From assembly GCA_903848645.1 (NCBI GenBank), contig CAINGU010000113.1, positions 1-64,000 of the forward strand: 64,000 nucleotides of DNA, given 5' to 3'. The notes under the pieces were generated by a model that was not told the origin of the DNA, made no database searches, and saw nothing but the letters and a program-made list of their open reading frames with translations. Origin of the DNA: an uncultured cyanobacterium (GTDB lineage: Bacteria; Cyanobacteriota; Cyanobacteriia; Cyanobacteriales; Nostocaceae). The translations under genes and the position numbers were made by a program. Of the stretch, positions 1-11,369 are shown one piece after another (the first letter of the stretch is position 1; every line of letters begins with the position of its first letter).

Positions 1-191
1 AGTATTTTGGATTTTGGATTGACTCCACCAAACAAGTGTAGAGCTTGAAAATTTTGGATTTTGGATTGACAATTTTTCCGTCGGAGAAGGACGGGGCTTG
101 TACCAAATTTTTTTAATCTAAAATCTAAAATTCCCGGTCAACAAATGCAGTAGGGAAACACCGATACCTAACATCCAAAATCCAAACCGAA
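1..191. repeat. Intergenic repeats of the ATTTTGGATTTTGGATTG type
   Basis: No gene is visible. The motif ATTTTGGATTTTGGATTG occurs twice (near 4-21 and 52-69), and the inverted form TCCAAAATCCAAA lies near 174-186. Short motifs of this kind are common between genes in filamentous cyanobacteria. They sit just downstream of the minus-strand hydrolase gene and could fold when transcribed, but no T-run of a classical terminator is present. Confidence 0.5.
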
Positions 192-1880
192 TTATGCTAT
201 AGGAAAGTTTTTTTTTGCGCGGTTGGTTTCCTGGAGGTGATTACCTAAAACTGGTGCTAATTTGATATGATCGAGGGATTGAACAAGATTTAAACCAAGA
301 GACTGACTGGAAAGACTTTGAGCGTAAGCGGCGTTAAGATAGGGAAGGTATTCTGGTTTTTTGGCTACATAGGTTTGGAAGAAAGGTAAACTTAAAGCAT
401 TCATGTAATGATGGGCTTGGGAAGCGTCACCTATCATATTTGTAGGTAGTTCCATTTGCTTACTTCCAGGATTGCTATTACCAATGGTGGAAAAATGAGT
501 AGCACCAAGTAGCATGACTAAATATTTTTGGGGATAAGTAATCCAAGAAAAAGGTAAAATTTGTTCATATAAGGCTGGTGCAACGGTATCTTCACTACTA
601 CCAATTATCATGATTGGGGTGCGAATTTGACTTAAACCGGCTTGTCCAAAAATAGAACTGGTGATAGGATTAACGGCGATCACTGCTTTGATTCTTGGAT
701 CTTGAAAATTATACTGTTCTTCTGACTGGTTTGGCAATTCTAAAGCTCGACATTGCAACAGTAAGGACATATTCCAAGTATTTCGCAATTTTTCGTAATT
801 ACAGTCTGCTTGTAGTTGCTGAAAGTTAATTTTTGCCCCAGCTAAAGCTAATGCAGTATAACCTCCTAAAGACTGACCAAATATTCCTACTTGTTGCAAG
901 TTAAGCTGATGCTGAAATTGTGAATCTGATTCTAGTTGATCTAAAATATATTTTATATCTAAAGGTCTATCTTTAAATTCATTGGGTTGTGTGACTTGAT
1001 TGCTATTACCATTTATTAAAGATTGTAATTGTTTAGCATCACTACCGGGATGATTGGGAATGACTACAGCAAAACCATTTGTAGCTAAGTAATTTGCTAA
1101 ATAACGAAAGTTACTACTATCTAAACCTAAACCATGAGAAATCACAATTACAGATGCAGGATTTTGGGTATTAGGAATATAAATATCTGTAGATAAATGC
1201 CGATTACGGATGGAATCAAATAACTTTAATGTTTGTTTTTGGATTGGCAAATTTGGCAGATTTGGCAAGTTAGATAAATTACCTGTGGAGATTTCAGCAG
1301 CTTCTAACTTTGATGCTTGTGTTAATGCGGTAATAGCTTTTTCAGTTTCGCTGATCATTTTCTCCAATTCATCAGCAACTTTCAGACTAGAAGGGACATC
1401 AATGCTAATACTATTTTGAGGATATTTACGAAATAAATTTAATAAATTTAACCCTTCTGGTTCAGCAGCAGCAGCAATTAAAGCGGTGCGTAAAGCTTGA
1501 GATGCTGATTTTTGAGAATGAGATTTAGTTTTAATTAATTCTACCAATCTTCGCAGAATAAATTCACCTTGTTGAGTGTCGAGAAACTGGGAAGCTACAG
1601 CGGGACTAATTTTAAGTGGTTGAATTAAAATTCTTCTTAATTCCGGTAATTTATTGGTAGGAATATATTGATAATATCCTGCCAAATCCGCATTAATTAT
1701 ACCATGTTTAGCATAGCTTTCTAAAGCACTAATGGGGATAGAAATTTCTAGTGGTGAGTAAGAAGCATAAATTTGTTCTGCTGCCATGACAGAGTTACTG
1801 ATACCAAATGTTGGCAGCAATATTGATAGAACTATTGATAGGGAATTTCTTCTCAGGGTGCTGCCCAAATTACCAAACAT
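192..1880 (-). CDS. Secreted alpha/beta hydrolase with N-terminal DUF1400-like domain
   Basis: The 562-residue product starts with a signal peptide (hydrophobic residues about 13-33, cleavage after VMA). Residues about 35-160 resemble the cyanobacterial DUF1400 domain that precedes PAF-acetylhydrolase/dienelactone-type hydrolases. The hydrolase core follows: oxyanion region SHGLGLDSSNF (about 248-258), nucleophile elbow GQSLGG (335-340, Ser337), a likely acid in SSEDTVAP and a His in GATHFS. This fits an exported esterase or lipase; the substrate cannot be read. A short repeat (NLSNLPNLPNLP) joins the two domains. It stands alone with a 236-bp gap to the next gene upstream. Family assignment is firm, specificity unknown. 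Confidence 0.85.
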   Translation of the reverse strand: MFGNLGSTLRRNSLSIVLSILLPTFGISNSVMAAEQIYASYSPLEISIPISALESYAKHGIINADLAGYYQYIPTNKLPELRRILIQPLKISPAVASQFLDTQQGEFILRRLVELIKTKSHSQKSASQALRTALIAAAAEPEGLNLLNLFRKYPQNSISIDVPSSLKVADELEKMISETEKAITALTQASKLEAAEISTGNLSNLPNLPNLPIQKQTLKLFDSIRNRHLSTDIYIPNTQNPASVIVISHGLGLDSSNFRYLANYLATNGFAVVIPNHPGSDAKQLQSLINGNSNQVTQPNEFKDRPLDIKYILDQLESDSQFQHQLNLQQVGIFGQSLGGYTALALAGAKINFQQLQADCNYEKLRNTWNMSLLLQCRALELPNQSEEQYNFQDPRIKAVIAVNPITSSIFGQAGLSQIRTPIMIIGSSEDTVAPALYEQILPFSWITYPQKYLVMLLGATHFSTIGNSNPGSKQMELPTNMIGDASQAHHYMNALSLPFFQTYVAKKPEYLPYLNAAYAQSLSSQSLGLNLVQSLDHIKLAPVLGNHLQETNRAKKNFPIA

Positions 1881-2116
1881 ATTTATCGCTTAACTTTTGT
1901 GGTGTTGTTGTTGAGCGAGGCTCAAATTTTGGTAGTTATTTAGACACCCTGTGAAACAATTCAAAATAGTGTGAATGGCAAGATTGTTGCCGATTAGTTT
2001 GGTTTTAATTACCAGCATTTCTTTTAAGATCATAATAAATAGCTGATTTATGCACATCAGTATTGATTATGTATTTTTCCTGATTAACCAAATCTAAATA
2101 ATGCCAATAAATCCTA

Positions 2117-3037
2117 TTAATGAGATTTACCTAAAGCAATAGACATTGAACCACTAACTACTAACAATGCCCCAATAATGCCTGTCAAAGAAATATTTTC
2201 TATGGGGATGATGTTGGGGAACGTTACTGACATTAACCAGACGGAAATTAAAGTAATAATTGGAGCTAAAGCGATTACAGCACTTACTCTTGAAGCTTGC
2301 CAATGTGCCAAAGATTCTGCAAAAGCACCATAGGCAATGAGAGTATTGAAAGCACAAAATAGCAAAATTGAAAAATGGAAACTATCAAGAGTGAAAATTG
2401 TCTTGATTTTTGCCAATGGTGTGAATAATAAAGCACAGCCACCGTAAATAATCAACATAATTTTTGCTGATGTTAAAGATTGCAATAGTTGTTTTTGTGA
2501 TAAGGCATAGATAGCCCATGCTATTGACGCGAAAACAATCAAGGCACTACCTAATAAATATTGACCTTTAGCTGTAATCAGATTAGCTAATTGAGCATGA
2601 AAAAATAGTACAAAACCCAAATTTAGTACAGCTACACCCAGCCATTGATACAATGTATAACGTTCGTGAAAAATTACTAATCCACCGCAACTTAATAACA
2701 CACCAGATAATTGAATTATCACTTCAGCATTAGCTGGGGCTGTCAATGATAAACCTTGGGTAAACAGAAAATAGTTAGTAGCTAAAAATATGGTAGCAAC
2801 TAGTAATAATTGCCAAGAAGTGGAACGTAATTCTGCTAATGTTGGTAATTTTTGCTGGATAAACAAATAAATTCCCAGCAATAAGAAGGAAATTAAAAAG
2901 CGAAACCAAACAACGGTGTAGACATCTAGTGCTTGTAGGGTTATTGTCAAAGCTAGAGGTAAGATTCCCCATAAAAAAACTGTTATCAATGATAAACCTA
3001 GACCTAAACGCCAACGACCGGAACTTTGATGCATCAT
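2117..3037 (-). CDS. EamA/DMT-family transporter
   Basis: This 306-residue protein is almost entirely hydrophobic, with about ten predicted membrane helices arranged as two EamA-like halves of five. Signature stretches include the first helix (LSLITVFLWGILPLAL) and the PANAEVIIQLSGVL segment typical of the end of the first half. Proteins of this group export metabolites such as amino acids across the inner membrane; the substrate cannot be inferred. The gene is monocistronic on the minus strand. MMHQ offers two adjacent Met codons, so the start could shift by one codon. Confidence 0.85.
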   Translation of the reverse strand: MMHQSSGRWRLGLGLSLITVFLWGILPLALTITLQALDVYTVVWFRFLISFLLLGIYLFIQQKLPTLAELRSTSWQLLLVATIFLATNYFLFTQGLSLTAPANAEVIIQLSGVLLSCGGLVIFHERYTLYQWLGVAVLNLGFVLFFHAQLANLITAKGQYLLGSALIVFASIAWAIYALSQKQLLQSLTSAKIMLIIYGGCALLFTPLAKIKTIFTLDSFHFSILLFCAFNTLIAYGAFAESLAHWQASRVSAVIALAPIITLISVWLMSVTFPNIIPIENISLTGIIGALLVVSGSMSIALGKSH

Positions 3038-3159
3038 TAATAATGACTAAATAGGACAAATCATTTTTACATAATAGTCAAGTACCAGGAATAGTAAATT
3101 ACTTCTGGCTATTGGCGATGAGTCCGGGTAATATTAATTTTAGATGTTAAGCATTGAAG

Positions 3160-3255
3160 AAGGAGTCACCGAGTCACCGAGTCAGGAATTAAGAGTCTCT
3201 TGCTGTATGGCTTTTAGGGTAGATTCTGTATCTCATTCAAATCCATACCGCTATA
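3160..3255. repeat. Intergenic repeats, including a dispersed element shared with 46540-46622
   Basis: The stretch has a short tandem CACCGAGT(C) repeat followed by a segment (TGTATGGCTTTTA ... ATACCGCTATA) that resembles the sequence near 46540-46622 by eye, with the same order of blocks. It looks like a degenerate dispersed repeat or mobile-element remnant rather than a gene. Confidence 0.4.
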
Positions 3256-3261
3256 AGTAAT

Positions 3262-3287
3262 AAAAAAAGACAGAGCTTTCATCTGTC
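3262..3287 (-). terminator. Rho-independent terminator of the RRM protein gene
   Basis: On the minus strand the sequence reads GACAGA, a 7-nt loop, TCTGTC, then seven T residues. It lies about 37 nt after the stop codon of the RNA-binding protein gene. The six-pair stem plus T-run is a classical intrinsic terminator layout. Confidence 0.75.
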
Positions 3288-3323
3288 CTGAACATATAAT
3301 ACTTAGAGTCTTAATGGTAAAAT

Positions 3324-3641
3324 TTAGTAGCGACGAGAATAGCCGCCACCACCGCCATCATTTCCACGCCGGTCACCACCACCAAAACTACCTTTATCTT
3401 CTCTGGGTTTAGCTTTGTTAACTTTTAAGTTACGTCCCATCCACTCAGCGGTGTCAAGGGCCTCAATGGCGGCGGTTTCTTCTGCGTCTGTTCCCATTTC
3501 TACAAAGGCAAAACCTCTAAGACGACCGGTTTCTCGGTCTTTAGGTAACTGTACGCTTTTAACTGTTCCGTACTCTGAAAAAACCTGCTTGAGGTCTTCT
3601 TCTACAACCTCATAGGACAAATTACCGACATAAATTGACAT
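3324..3641 (-). CDS. RRM-domain RNA-binding protein (cyanobacterial Rbp family)
   Basis: The 105-residue protein has one RNA recognition motif at residues about 1-80, with RNP2 IYVGNLSY and RNP1 RGFAFVEM, followed by a Gly/Arg-rich tail (GGGDRRGNDGGGGGYSRRY). This is the architecture of cyanobacterial Rbp proteins, which bind single-stranded RNA; several family members are cold-induced or help localise mRNA. It has its own terminator just downstream and a 185-bp upstream gap that may hold a leader. No cold-shock element was identified. It is full length for the family. The exact paralogue cannot be named from sequence alone. Confidence 0.9.
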   Translation of the reverse strand: MSIYVGNLSYEVVEEDLKQVFSEYGTVKSVQLPKDRETGRLRGFAFVEMGTDAEETAAIEALDTAEWMGRNLKVNKAKPREDKGSFGGGDRRGNDGGGGGYSRRY

Positions 3642-3780
3642 TGAATAGCTCCAGAAATCAAAAAATGGACGTTTATACTACTAACATGACGGATGTCTTA
3701 AGCCTATAATACTCGTGATTAAGGTTTATTTTTTAATTAGGCATTGATTAATTTTTTGTAAATCACTGATAAACCCAAAA

Positions 3781-3809
3781 ATTCCCGCATTCTTGAAGAA
3801 TTTGGGAAT
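3781..3809. repeat. Dispersed hairpin repeat, copy 1 (diverged)
   Basis: ATTCCC/GGGAAT arms enclose an ATTCTT/AAGAAT inner stem, followed by CTGAG. It matches the layout of the AGATCCCCGACTTCTT...AAGAAGTCGGGGATCT hairpins at 14484, 51227, 51788 and 55652 and looks like a diverged member. Located 18 bp after the fasciclin gene stop, it may also act as its transcript end. Confidence 0.55.
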
Positions 3810-3826
3810 CTGAGTTCAGAAAAATT

Positions 3827-4375
3827 CTACAATTTTACATCAGCAGGAATTAGCACTTTATTAATTACATGAATCACGCCGTTACTAGCTTTGACATCGG
3901 CTTTAGTGACTTTGGCGTTACCTATAGTGACTTGGCCTTTTTTAACTTGAATGTTCACAGCAGTACCTTCCACGGTTTTGACCTCACCAGCCTTGATATC
4001 TTTGGCGTAAACTGTGCCAGGAACTACATGATAGGTCAAGATTTTCACTAAGGTTGCTTTGTTTTCTGGTTTGAGGAGTTTTTCCAAAGTTCCTTTTGGT
4101 AAAGCTGCAAAAGCCTCATTTGTAGGTGCAAATACGGTAAATGGTCCTTGACCAGATAATGTGTCTACTAAACCTGCTGCTTTGATAGCTGCTACTAAGG
4201 TTTTAAAAGATCGGTTGGCGCTGGCAACTTCAATAATTGTCCCTACAGTATGTGTCTGGGTATGAGGTGTCGCAGGTTTCTCCCCAGGCTTAGTTCCGGC
4301 AAAGGTGGGAACGCTGACGAAAAGAGTAGTTGTAGCTATGGCGATACCAACTGTTTTATTAATTAGGGAATTCAT
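3827..4375 (-). CDS. Secreted fasciclin (FAS1) domain protein
   Basis: The 182-residue product has an N-terminal signal peptide ([20 protein letters not shown]..., cleavage near TFA) and one FAS1 domain covering residues about 50-180. Diagnostic stretches are [15 protein letters not shown] and the final [16 protein letters not shown]1 domains mediate adhesion at the cell surface or in the matrix; single-domain secreted versions are frequent in cyanobacteria. The gene is monocistronic and followed by a hairpin repeat. The specific ligand is unknown. Confidence 0.9.
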   Translation of the reverse strand: MNSLINKTVGIAIATTTLFVSVPTFAGTKPGEKPATPHTQTHTVGTIIEVASANRSFKTLVAAIKAAGLVDTLSGQGPFTVFAPTNEAFAALPKGTLEKLLKPENKATLVKILTYHVVPGTVYAKDIKAGEVKTVEGTAVNIQVKKGQVTIGNAKVTKADVKASNGVIHVINKVLIPADVKL

Positions 4376-4476
4376 GGTTTTTTCTCAGTAAAAGTGTTTA
4401 AACTGTGAAGATTTTTGTTAATTTATCTTCACAATTAAGACTGTAACAGAATTTAACAATTTATGTCGGTTTATAA

Positions 4477-6561
<2,085 letters not shown>

Positions 6562-6576
6562 TTATAGAAAAGAATT

Positions 6577-7551
6577 ATGACTCAAACTTTTACAGATAAA
6601 CCCCCTATTATTATCGCTCATCGCGGTGCAAGCGGCTACCGTCCCGAACATACTTTAGCCAGTTATGAGTTAGCAATTGATTTAGGTGCTGATTATATTG
6701 AACCAGATTTAGTGATAACTAAAGATGGTATTTTAATTGCGCGTCATGAAAATGAAATATCAGAAACTACGGATATTGCTAATCATTCCGAATTTGCTCA
6801 TTTAAAAACTACGAAAATCATTGATGGTGAAATTAAAACTGGTTGGTTTACAGAAGATTTTACCATAGCAGAAATCAAAACTTTAACAGCGAAGGAAAGG
6901 ATTCCCCAAATTCGTCCTCACAATATAGCTTATGATGGAATATTTCCTATTCCCACTTTTCAAGAAATCATTGATTTAGCACAGCATAAAAGTCAAAAAA
7001 ATGGTCGCCATATTGGCATTTATCCAGAAACCAAACATCCCAGTTATTTTAAATTTATCGGTTTACCATTAGAAGAAACTTTATTACTTAATTTGCAGGA
7101 AATTAATTTACCTGTATTTATTCAATCTTTTGAAGTTAGTAACCTGAAAGAATTATCTCAGAAAACAAATTTACCATTGGTGCAATTAATTAATGATATT
7201 GGTAAACCTTATGATTTTGTGATTGATCATGATTCTCGCACTTATGCAGATTTATTAAGTCAAAAAGGTTTAAGAGAAATTGCCGAATATGCCCAAGCAA
7301 TAGGTGTACATAAAAACTTATTGATTCCTCAAGATGTTCATGGTAAATTACTATCACCGACATCTTTAATTATAGATGCTCATGCAGCTAATTTACAAGT
7401 TCACGCTTGGACTTTTAGAAATGAAGATTTTTTCTTACCTTTAGACTGTCAAGGAAATCCGCAAAGAGAATATGAAATATTTTTTAATTTAGGGGTAAAT
7501 GGCGTATTTAGTGATTATCCAGATATGGCTGTAAATGTCAAACTCTTATGA
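6577..7551 (+). CDS. Glycerophosphodiester phosphodiesterase
   Basis: The 324-residue enzyme starts with the GDPD signature HRGASGYRPEHTLASYELAI and IEPDLVITKDG, and contains the conserved YPETKHP segment. It hydrolyses glycerophosphodiesters to glycerol-3-phosphate and an alcohol. It resembles the GlpQ subgroup in size and in the inserted region between strands, but shows no signal peptide, so a cytoplasmic location is inferred. Its TGA stop overlaps the ATG of the chromate transporter gene (ATGA), indicating translational coupling. The functional link between the two genes is not obvious. Confidence 0.92.
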   Translation: MTQTFTDKPPIIIAHRGASGYRPEHTLASYELAIDLGADYIEPDLVITKDGILIARHENEISETTDIANHSEFAHLKTTKIIDGEIKTGWFTEDFTIAEIKTLTAKERIPQIRPHNIAYDGIFPIPTFQEIIDLAQHKSQKNGRHIGIYPETKHPSYFKFIGLPLEETLLLNLQEINLPVFIQSFEVSNLKELSQKTNLPLVQLINDIGKPYDFVIDHDSRTYADLLSQKGLREIAEYAQAIGVHKNLLIPQDVHGKLLSPTSLIIDAHAANLQVHAWTFRNEDFFLPLDCQGNPQREYEIFFNLGVNGVFSDYPDMAVNVKLL

Positions 7552-8738
7552 ATGAATTCTCATTAAATCGGTTAACTGAACTGGCAAAACTATTTCTCAA
7601 ATTAGGTATTATTGGTTTTGGTGGACCAGTTGCCCATATTGCTATGATAGAAGATGAAGTAGTTAAACGTCGTCAATGGTTGACACAAGAACATTTTCTA
7701 GATTTACTGGGTGCAACTAACTTAATTCCTGGTCCTAATTCCACAGAAATGGCTATTCATATAGGATATATTTATGCCGGGTGGTTAGGCTTAATTGTTG
7801 CCGGAGTTTGTTTTATTTTCCCTGCGGTTTTAGTTACAAGTTTATTTGCTTGGGTATATGTCAATTATGGGAATTTACCTCAAGTTGCACCTTTACTTTA
7901 TGGAATTAAACCTGTGGTTTTAGCAATTATCATCAATGCTATTTGGGGTTTAGGAAAAAAAGCCGTAAAAACTCAAAAATTACTCATAATTGCTGTAGCT
8001 GTGGGGTTAATAACTGAGTTTGCTAAAGTTAATGAAGTTGTCGCTTTATTACTGGGAGGAATATTAGGAATGATTTGGTTACGCAGTAGTAATCAAACTA
8101 ATTTAATGATTATTGGTTTAACTACAAATACACTTTTTCAAACTACCACAACTGTAAATATAGCTATAAATAATCATGTCTTTGTACCTTTGTGGCAATT
8201 GGGTTTATTTTTTCTCAAAGTTGGTAGTGTACTATTTGGTGGGGGTTATTTATTAATAGCATTTTTGCAAGGAGGATTAGTAGAAGAATATGGTTGGTTA
8301 ACACAACAACAATTATTAGACGCTATTGCAATTGGTCAATTTACTCCTGGACCGGTGCTTTCTACTGCGACATTTATTGGTTATGTAATTGCTGGTTTTC
8401 CGGGGGCAATTGTGGCAACTTTGGGAATTTTTCTCCCCTCATTTTTATTTGTGGCTGCTTTAAATCCTTTCATGAATCGTATTCGTAATTCATCTTGGAC
8501 AAGACCTTTTTTAGATGCTGTAAATGTTAGTGCTGTAGCGTTAATGGTGTTAACTACATTTCAATTAGGAATAGCTACTTTAACATTACCAAAAACCCAT
8601 TATGTAGATTTTTTGGGTTTAGGAATTGCTTTGATTTCAGCAATTTTAGTAATTCGCTACCGCATTAATGCTGCTTACTTGATTTTAGGAGGTGGTATTA
8701 TTGGTTGGGGTGCTTTAATGTGCGGTTATCTTCGTTAA
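7548..8738 (+). CDS. chrA: ChrA-type chromate transporter
   Basis: The 396-residue membrane protein contains two tandem CHR domains: the first with GFGGPVAHIAMIEDEVV and LIPGPNSTEMAIHIGY, the second with LFGGGYLLIAFLQ and FTPGPVLSTATFIGY. This duplicated form is the standard long-chain ChrA of the CHR superfamily, which exports chromate and possibly acts on sulfate. The start codon overlaps the stop of the upstream glycerophosphodiesterase gene. Family assignment is firm; chromate as the physiological substrate is assumed from the family only. Confidence 0.92.
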   Translation: MNEFSLNRLTELAKLFLKLGIIGFGGPVAHIAMIEDEVVKRRQWLTQEHFLDLLGATNLIPGPNSTEMAIHIGYIYAGWLGLIVAGVCFIFPAVLVTSLFAWVYVNYGNLPQVAPLLYGIKPVVLAIIINAIWGLGKKAVKTQKLLIIAVAVGLITEFAKVNEVVALLLGGILGMIWLRSSNQTNLMIIGLTTNTLFQTTTTVNIAINNHVFVPLWQLGLFFLKVGSVLFGGGYLLIAFLQGGLVEEYGWLTQQQLLDAIAIGQFTPGPVLSTATFIGYVIAGFPGAIVATLGIFLPSFLFVAALNPFMNRIRNSSWTRPFLDAVNVSAVALMVLTTFQLGIATLTLPKTHYVDFLGLGIALISAILVIRYRINAAYLILGGGIIGWGALMCGYLR

Positions 8739-8759
8739 GCCGATAAATTATTTGTGTTT

Positions 8760-10214
8760 CTAAATCAGAACTTCATAGATAGAAATTGCTTCATCTTTAC
8801 CTTTAACTTTGACTGATTCATCAACAAGTCTTAAAGAAAATAATTCGGGATTAAATAAGCTATTAACTACTGATTCTGTAATCAAGATATTGCAATCATA
8901 TTGCTTAGTTAATCCCTCAATTCGAGAAGCCACGTTGACAGCATCACCAATAACTGTAGAATCAATGCGAGAGGTAAAACCAACTGTACCCATAACTACT
9001 GTACCGCGATGAATACCAATTCCTGTAGCAATGATTGGTAATCCTTTTTGTAATCGTTCATAATTAAACTTATCTAAAGCTTTAACCATTAAAATTGCGG
9101 CTTTGAGGGCGCAGTCTGTACTATCATCATCAAATAAGGCCATGATGGCATCACCAATATATTTATCAATAAATCCCCCGGATTCATCTATGGCTTTTCC
9201 CATACAAGCTAAATAATCATTCAAAAAGGTAAATATTTCTATAGGTTCCATGACTTCAGACATGGAAGTATAACCGCGAATATCACAGAATAAAATTGTC
9301 ATTTTTCGAGTTGAAGCCATACCAACTGTGATATTTTCTATTCCTTGGGGGGCAATAACAGAAACGAATTTATTGGGGACAAATTTCTCAAAGGAGTCTA
9401 AAGTTTTTTGTAATTTGCTAAAGGATATCTGCAATGCTGCGGACATTTCATTAAATGAATTTGCCAATGCCCCAATTTCATCTGTCCGATTAATATCTGC
9501 ACGATGTTGTAAATCACCCCCAGCAATTTGGGCTACACTGGACTGTAAACGCCGCACAGGATTACTTAAATGTTGTGCTAGGATATAGGCACACAGCCAA
9601 CCGACAGCAAGCCCCAGAGAACCTACAATCACAGCCTGATTGACTGCATTAGCAACAGCCTGATCTACTTTTTCCAAAGATAAACCAACTCGTAAAACGC
9701 CTAGTTTTTTACCAGCTAATGTGCGAATAGGTGAAGATACTTCAATTATCGGTTCACCACGTTTAGCCCGTAGCTGATCTGTAAAATAAACATCTGAGAG
9801 GATAAAGGTTTCGTTTATACGAGTCTTTTCAGAGGAATTTAATGCATTATTGGTAACACTTAAGGGGACAATATTGGGGATATATTGACCTTGAAATTCT
9901 TTAGGAGAAGCAGCAGCAATTTGATTTTCTTGACGGCTATCAGAGACTAAAATATAGATAAAATCTTCATTTTCTCGTAACATTAAATCTATGCTTAATC
10001 GGACTTGACTCCAATTTTCTTCTGATAATTCGTGAAAATATGTATAACTCAAAACGCTAGAAATACTTTTAGCATCATTCAACTTTTCTTGACGGTAGAG
10101 GGTATTTTCACTTCTTACCCAAACCGTAACTATCGCACCAATTAAACCAAGAATTAATAAGGTGGTAGAAGCCATTATTTGGGTACGAATAGAGCGAAAA
10201 GTAAACATTTTCAT
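8760..10214 (-). CDS. Membrane-bound class III adenylate/guanylate cyclase with HAMP domain
   Basis: This 484-residue protein has an N-terminal membrane helix (about 12-32), an extracytoplasmic sensor region, a second helix (about 195-212), a HAMP linker (SNPVRRLQSSVAQIAGGDL) and a C-terminal class III cyclase domain. Both metal aspartates are visible (FCDIRGYT and YIGDAIMALF), as are the substrate Lys in DKYIGD and the NVASR segment with transition-state Asn/Arg. These residues favour an active adenylate cyclase. The ATG overlaps the stop of the upstream lipoprotein gene by 4 bp, so the two are probably translated together. I infer that the extracytoplasmic part senses a signal relayed by that lipoprotein. 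Confidence 0.9.
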   Translation of the reverse strand: MKMFTFRSIRTQIMASTTLLILGLIGAIVTVWVRSENTLYRQEKLNDAKSISSVLSYTYFHELSEENWSQVRLSIDLMLRENEDFIYILVSDSRQENQIAAASPKEFQGQYIPNIVPLSVTNNALNSSEKTRINETFILSDVYFTDQLRAKRGEPIIEVSSPIRTLAGKKLGVLRVGLSLEKVDQAVANAVNQAVIVGSLGLAVGWLCAYILAQHLSNPVRRLQSSVAQIAGGDLQHRADINRTDEIGALANSFNEMSAALQISFSKLQKTLDSFEKFVPNKFVSVIAPQGIENITVGMASTRKMTILFCDIRGYTSMSEVMEPIEIFTFLNDYLACMGKAIDESGGFIDKYIGDAIMALFDDDSTDCALKAAILMVKALDKFNYERLQKGLPIIATGIGIHRGTVVMGTVGFTSRIDSTVIGDAVNVASRIEGLTKQYDCNILITESVVNSLFNPELFSLRLVDESVKVKGKDEAISIYEVLI

Positions 10215-11239
10215 GGTTGTGGAGTTAACTCTTCTACAAAAGTTACCCAGGGTTTATTTCTAGTTTCACTTTGACAATCATTACCAAAAGCTAGAGTCAC
10301 AGGACCACCCATTTTTGCTAGAATCGGCTGTTTATCTTCACCCCATCTAGTTGCTAAAATGATATTACATTTGTTTATCTCTGTAGATGCTAATTTTATA
10401 GCTTCGGAACTTTTCCGATAAACTGCTGGTTTCCCAATCACGACTACAGAACTTTGAGTTTTTATACCAGCTAGAGAAAGGACATCTCGCACTCTCACAC
10501 CATGTATTTTAACTTTGATACTAGGCCACCAGACGCGATAACCAACATTTTGGTTAAGGGTAACTTGTGGTAATTTATCAAGATCGGTTAAATTAAGTTG
10601 ACGATTACCTACACGCACTGATGCTTTTCCCGTACCAAATATAATATGAGTTACATAAAATGCCCAAAATGCCTCATTATACTTGTGTCTGATTTCGGGA
10701 TACTTGGTATAGGGAAAGATTAAATAAATTGGACCACCTTGGTTACGTTGAATTGGTTTGTTATCTTTAGCCAGTGCTAAAATTATTGGGTAACGGAGTA
10801 AGTCTTCTATTTTCACTGTTACATGATAAGCGTCGTAGCAAACAAAGGTTATTTCTGTTACTCCCGGTGGAATACCAAATTTTTTTAGTAGTGTAGATAC
10901 AGGTATTCCTTGAAATTTAAATACTTGATTGGCGTTAACTATGTTATATGCATCAGTGGTATTAACACTGGTTGTACTTAATTTAAGCAACTCCGGCCAA
11001 CTTAAGGTTTCCACCTTACCATTTGCCGTCTCACCTTGAATCACTAAATTCCACTGAAGTTGCGGGTTCTTTTTGGCTTTATCTGCTAGAATTTCCGCAT
11101 TGCGATTACTTGCTTCTTTCCGCCATACTTCTAGTTGTGCATTTGTCGGCTTTTTTGTACAACCTCCCCAGCAAACTATCCCTATTCCCAGGGATACTAA
11201 AGTCCAGTTTTTCCAAATATTCAATAAAACCACATTCAA
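10211..11239 (-). CDS. Lipoprotein with two SUOX-fold (molybdopterin-oxidoreductase-like) segments
   Basis: The 342-residue product begins with a lipoprotein signal (hydrophobic stretch ending WGGC, then TKKP). Two segments follow that both look like the sulfite-oxidase-type fold: one with FQGIPVSTLLKKFGIP, FVCYDAYHVTV and GGPIYLIFPY, and one with VRVRDVLSLAGI, a variable strand and GGPVTLAFGND. A Cys sits in FVCYDAY, but the usual cofactor-binding surroundings of sulfite oxidases are not evident, so enzymatic activity is doubtful. It precedes the membrane cyclase gene with a 4-bp overlap, suggesting a periplasmic partner or ligand-binding subunit. Fold recognition by eye is moderate confidence. 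Confidence 0.65.
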   Translation of the reverse strand: MNVVLLNIWKNWTLVSLGIGIVCWGGCTKKPTNAQLEVWRKEASNRNAEILADKAKKNPQLQWNLVIQGETANGKVETLSWPELLKLSTTSVNTTDAYNIVNANQVFKFQGIPVSTLLKKFGIPPGVTEITFVCYDAYHVTVKIEDLLRYPIILALAKDNKPIQRNQGGPIYLIFPYTKYPEIRHKYNEAFWAFYVTHIIFGTGKASVRVGNRQLNLTDLDKLPQVTLNQNVGYRVWWPSIKVKIHGVRVRDVLSLAGIKTQSSVVVIGKPAVYRKSSEAIKLASTEINKCNIILATRWGEDKQPILAKMGGPVTLAFGNDCQSETRNKPWVTFVEELTPQP

Positions 11240-11369
11240 AATTACTAGGAACGTTTACAAAATGGCATTAATTAACTCAGAAATAACACCGTAATCCATT
11301 TTTACACAATCATTCAACATTACTCCAAAATGGTAACAGTTAAAATTACCAATAACAACTAAAAAACTT

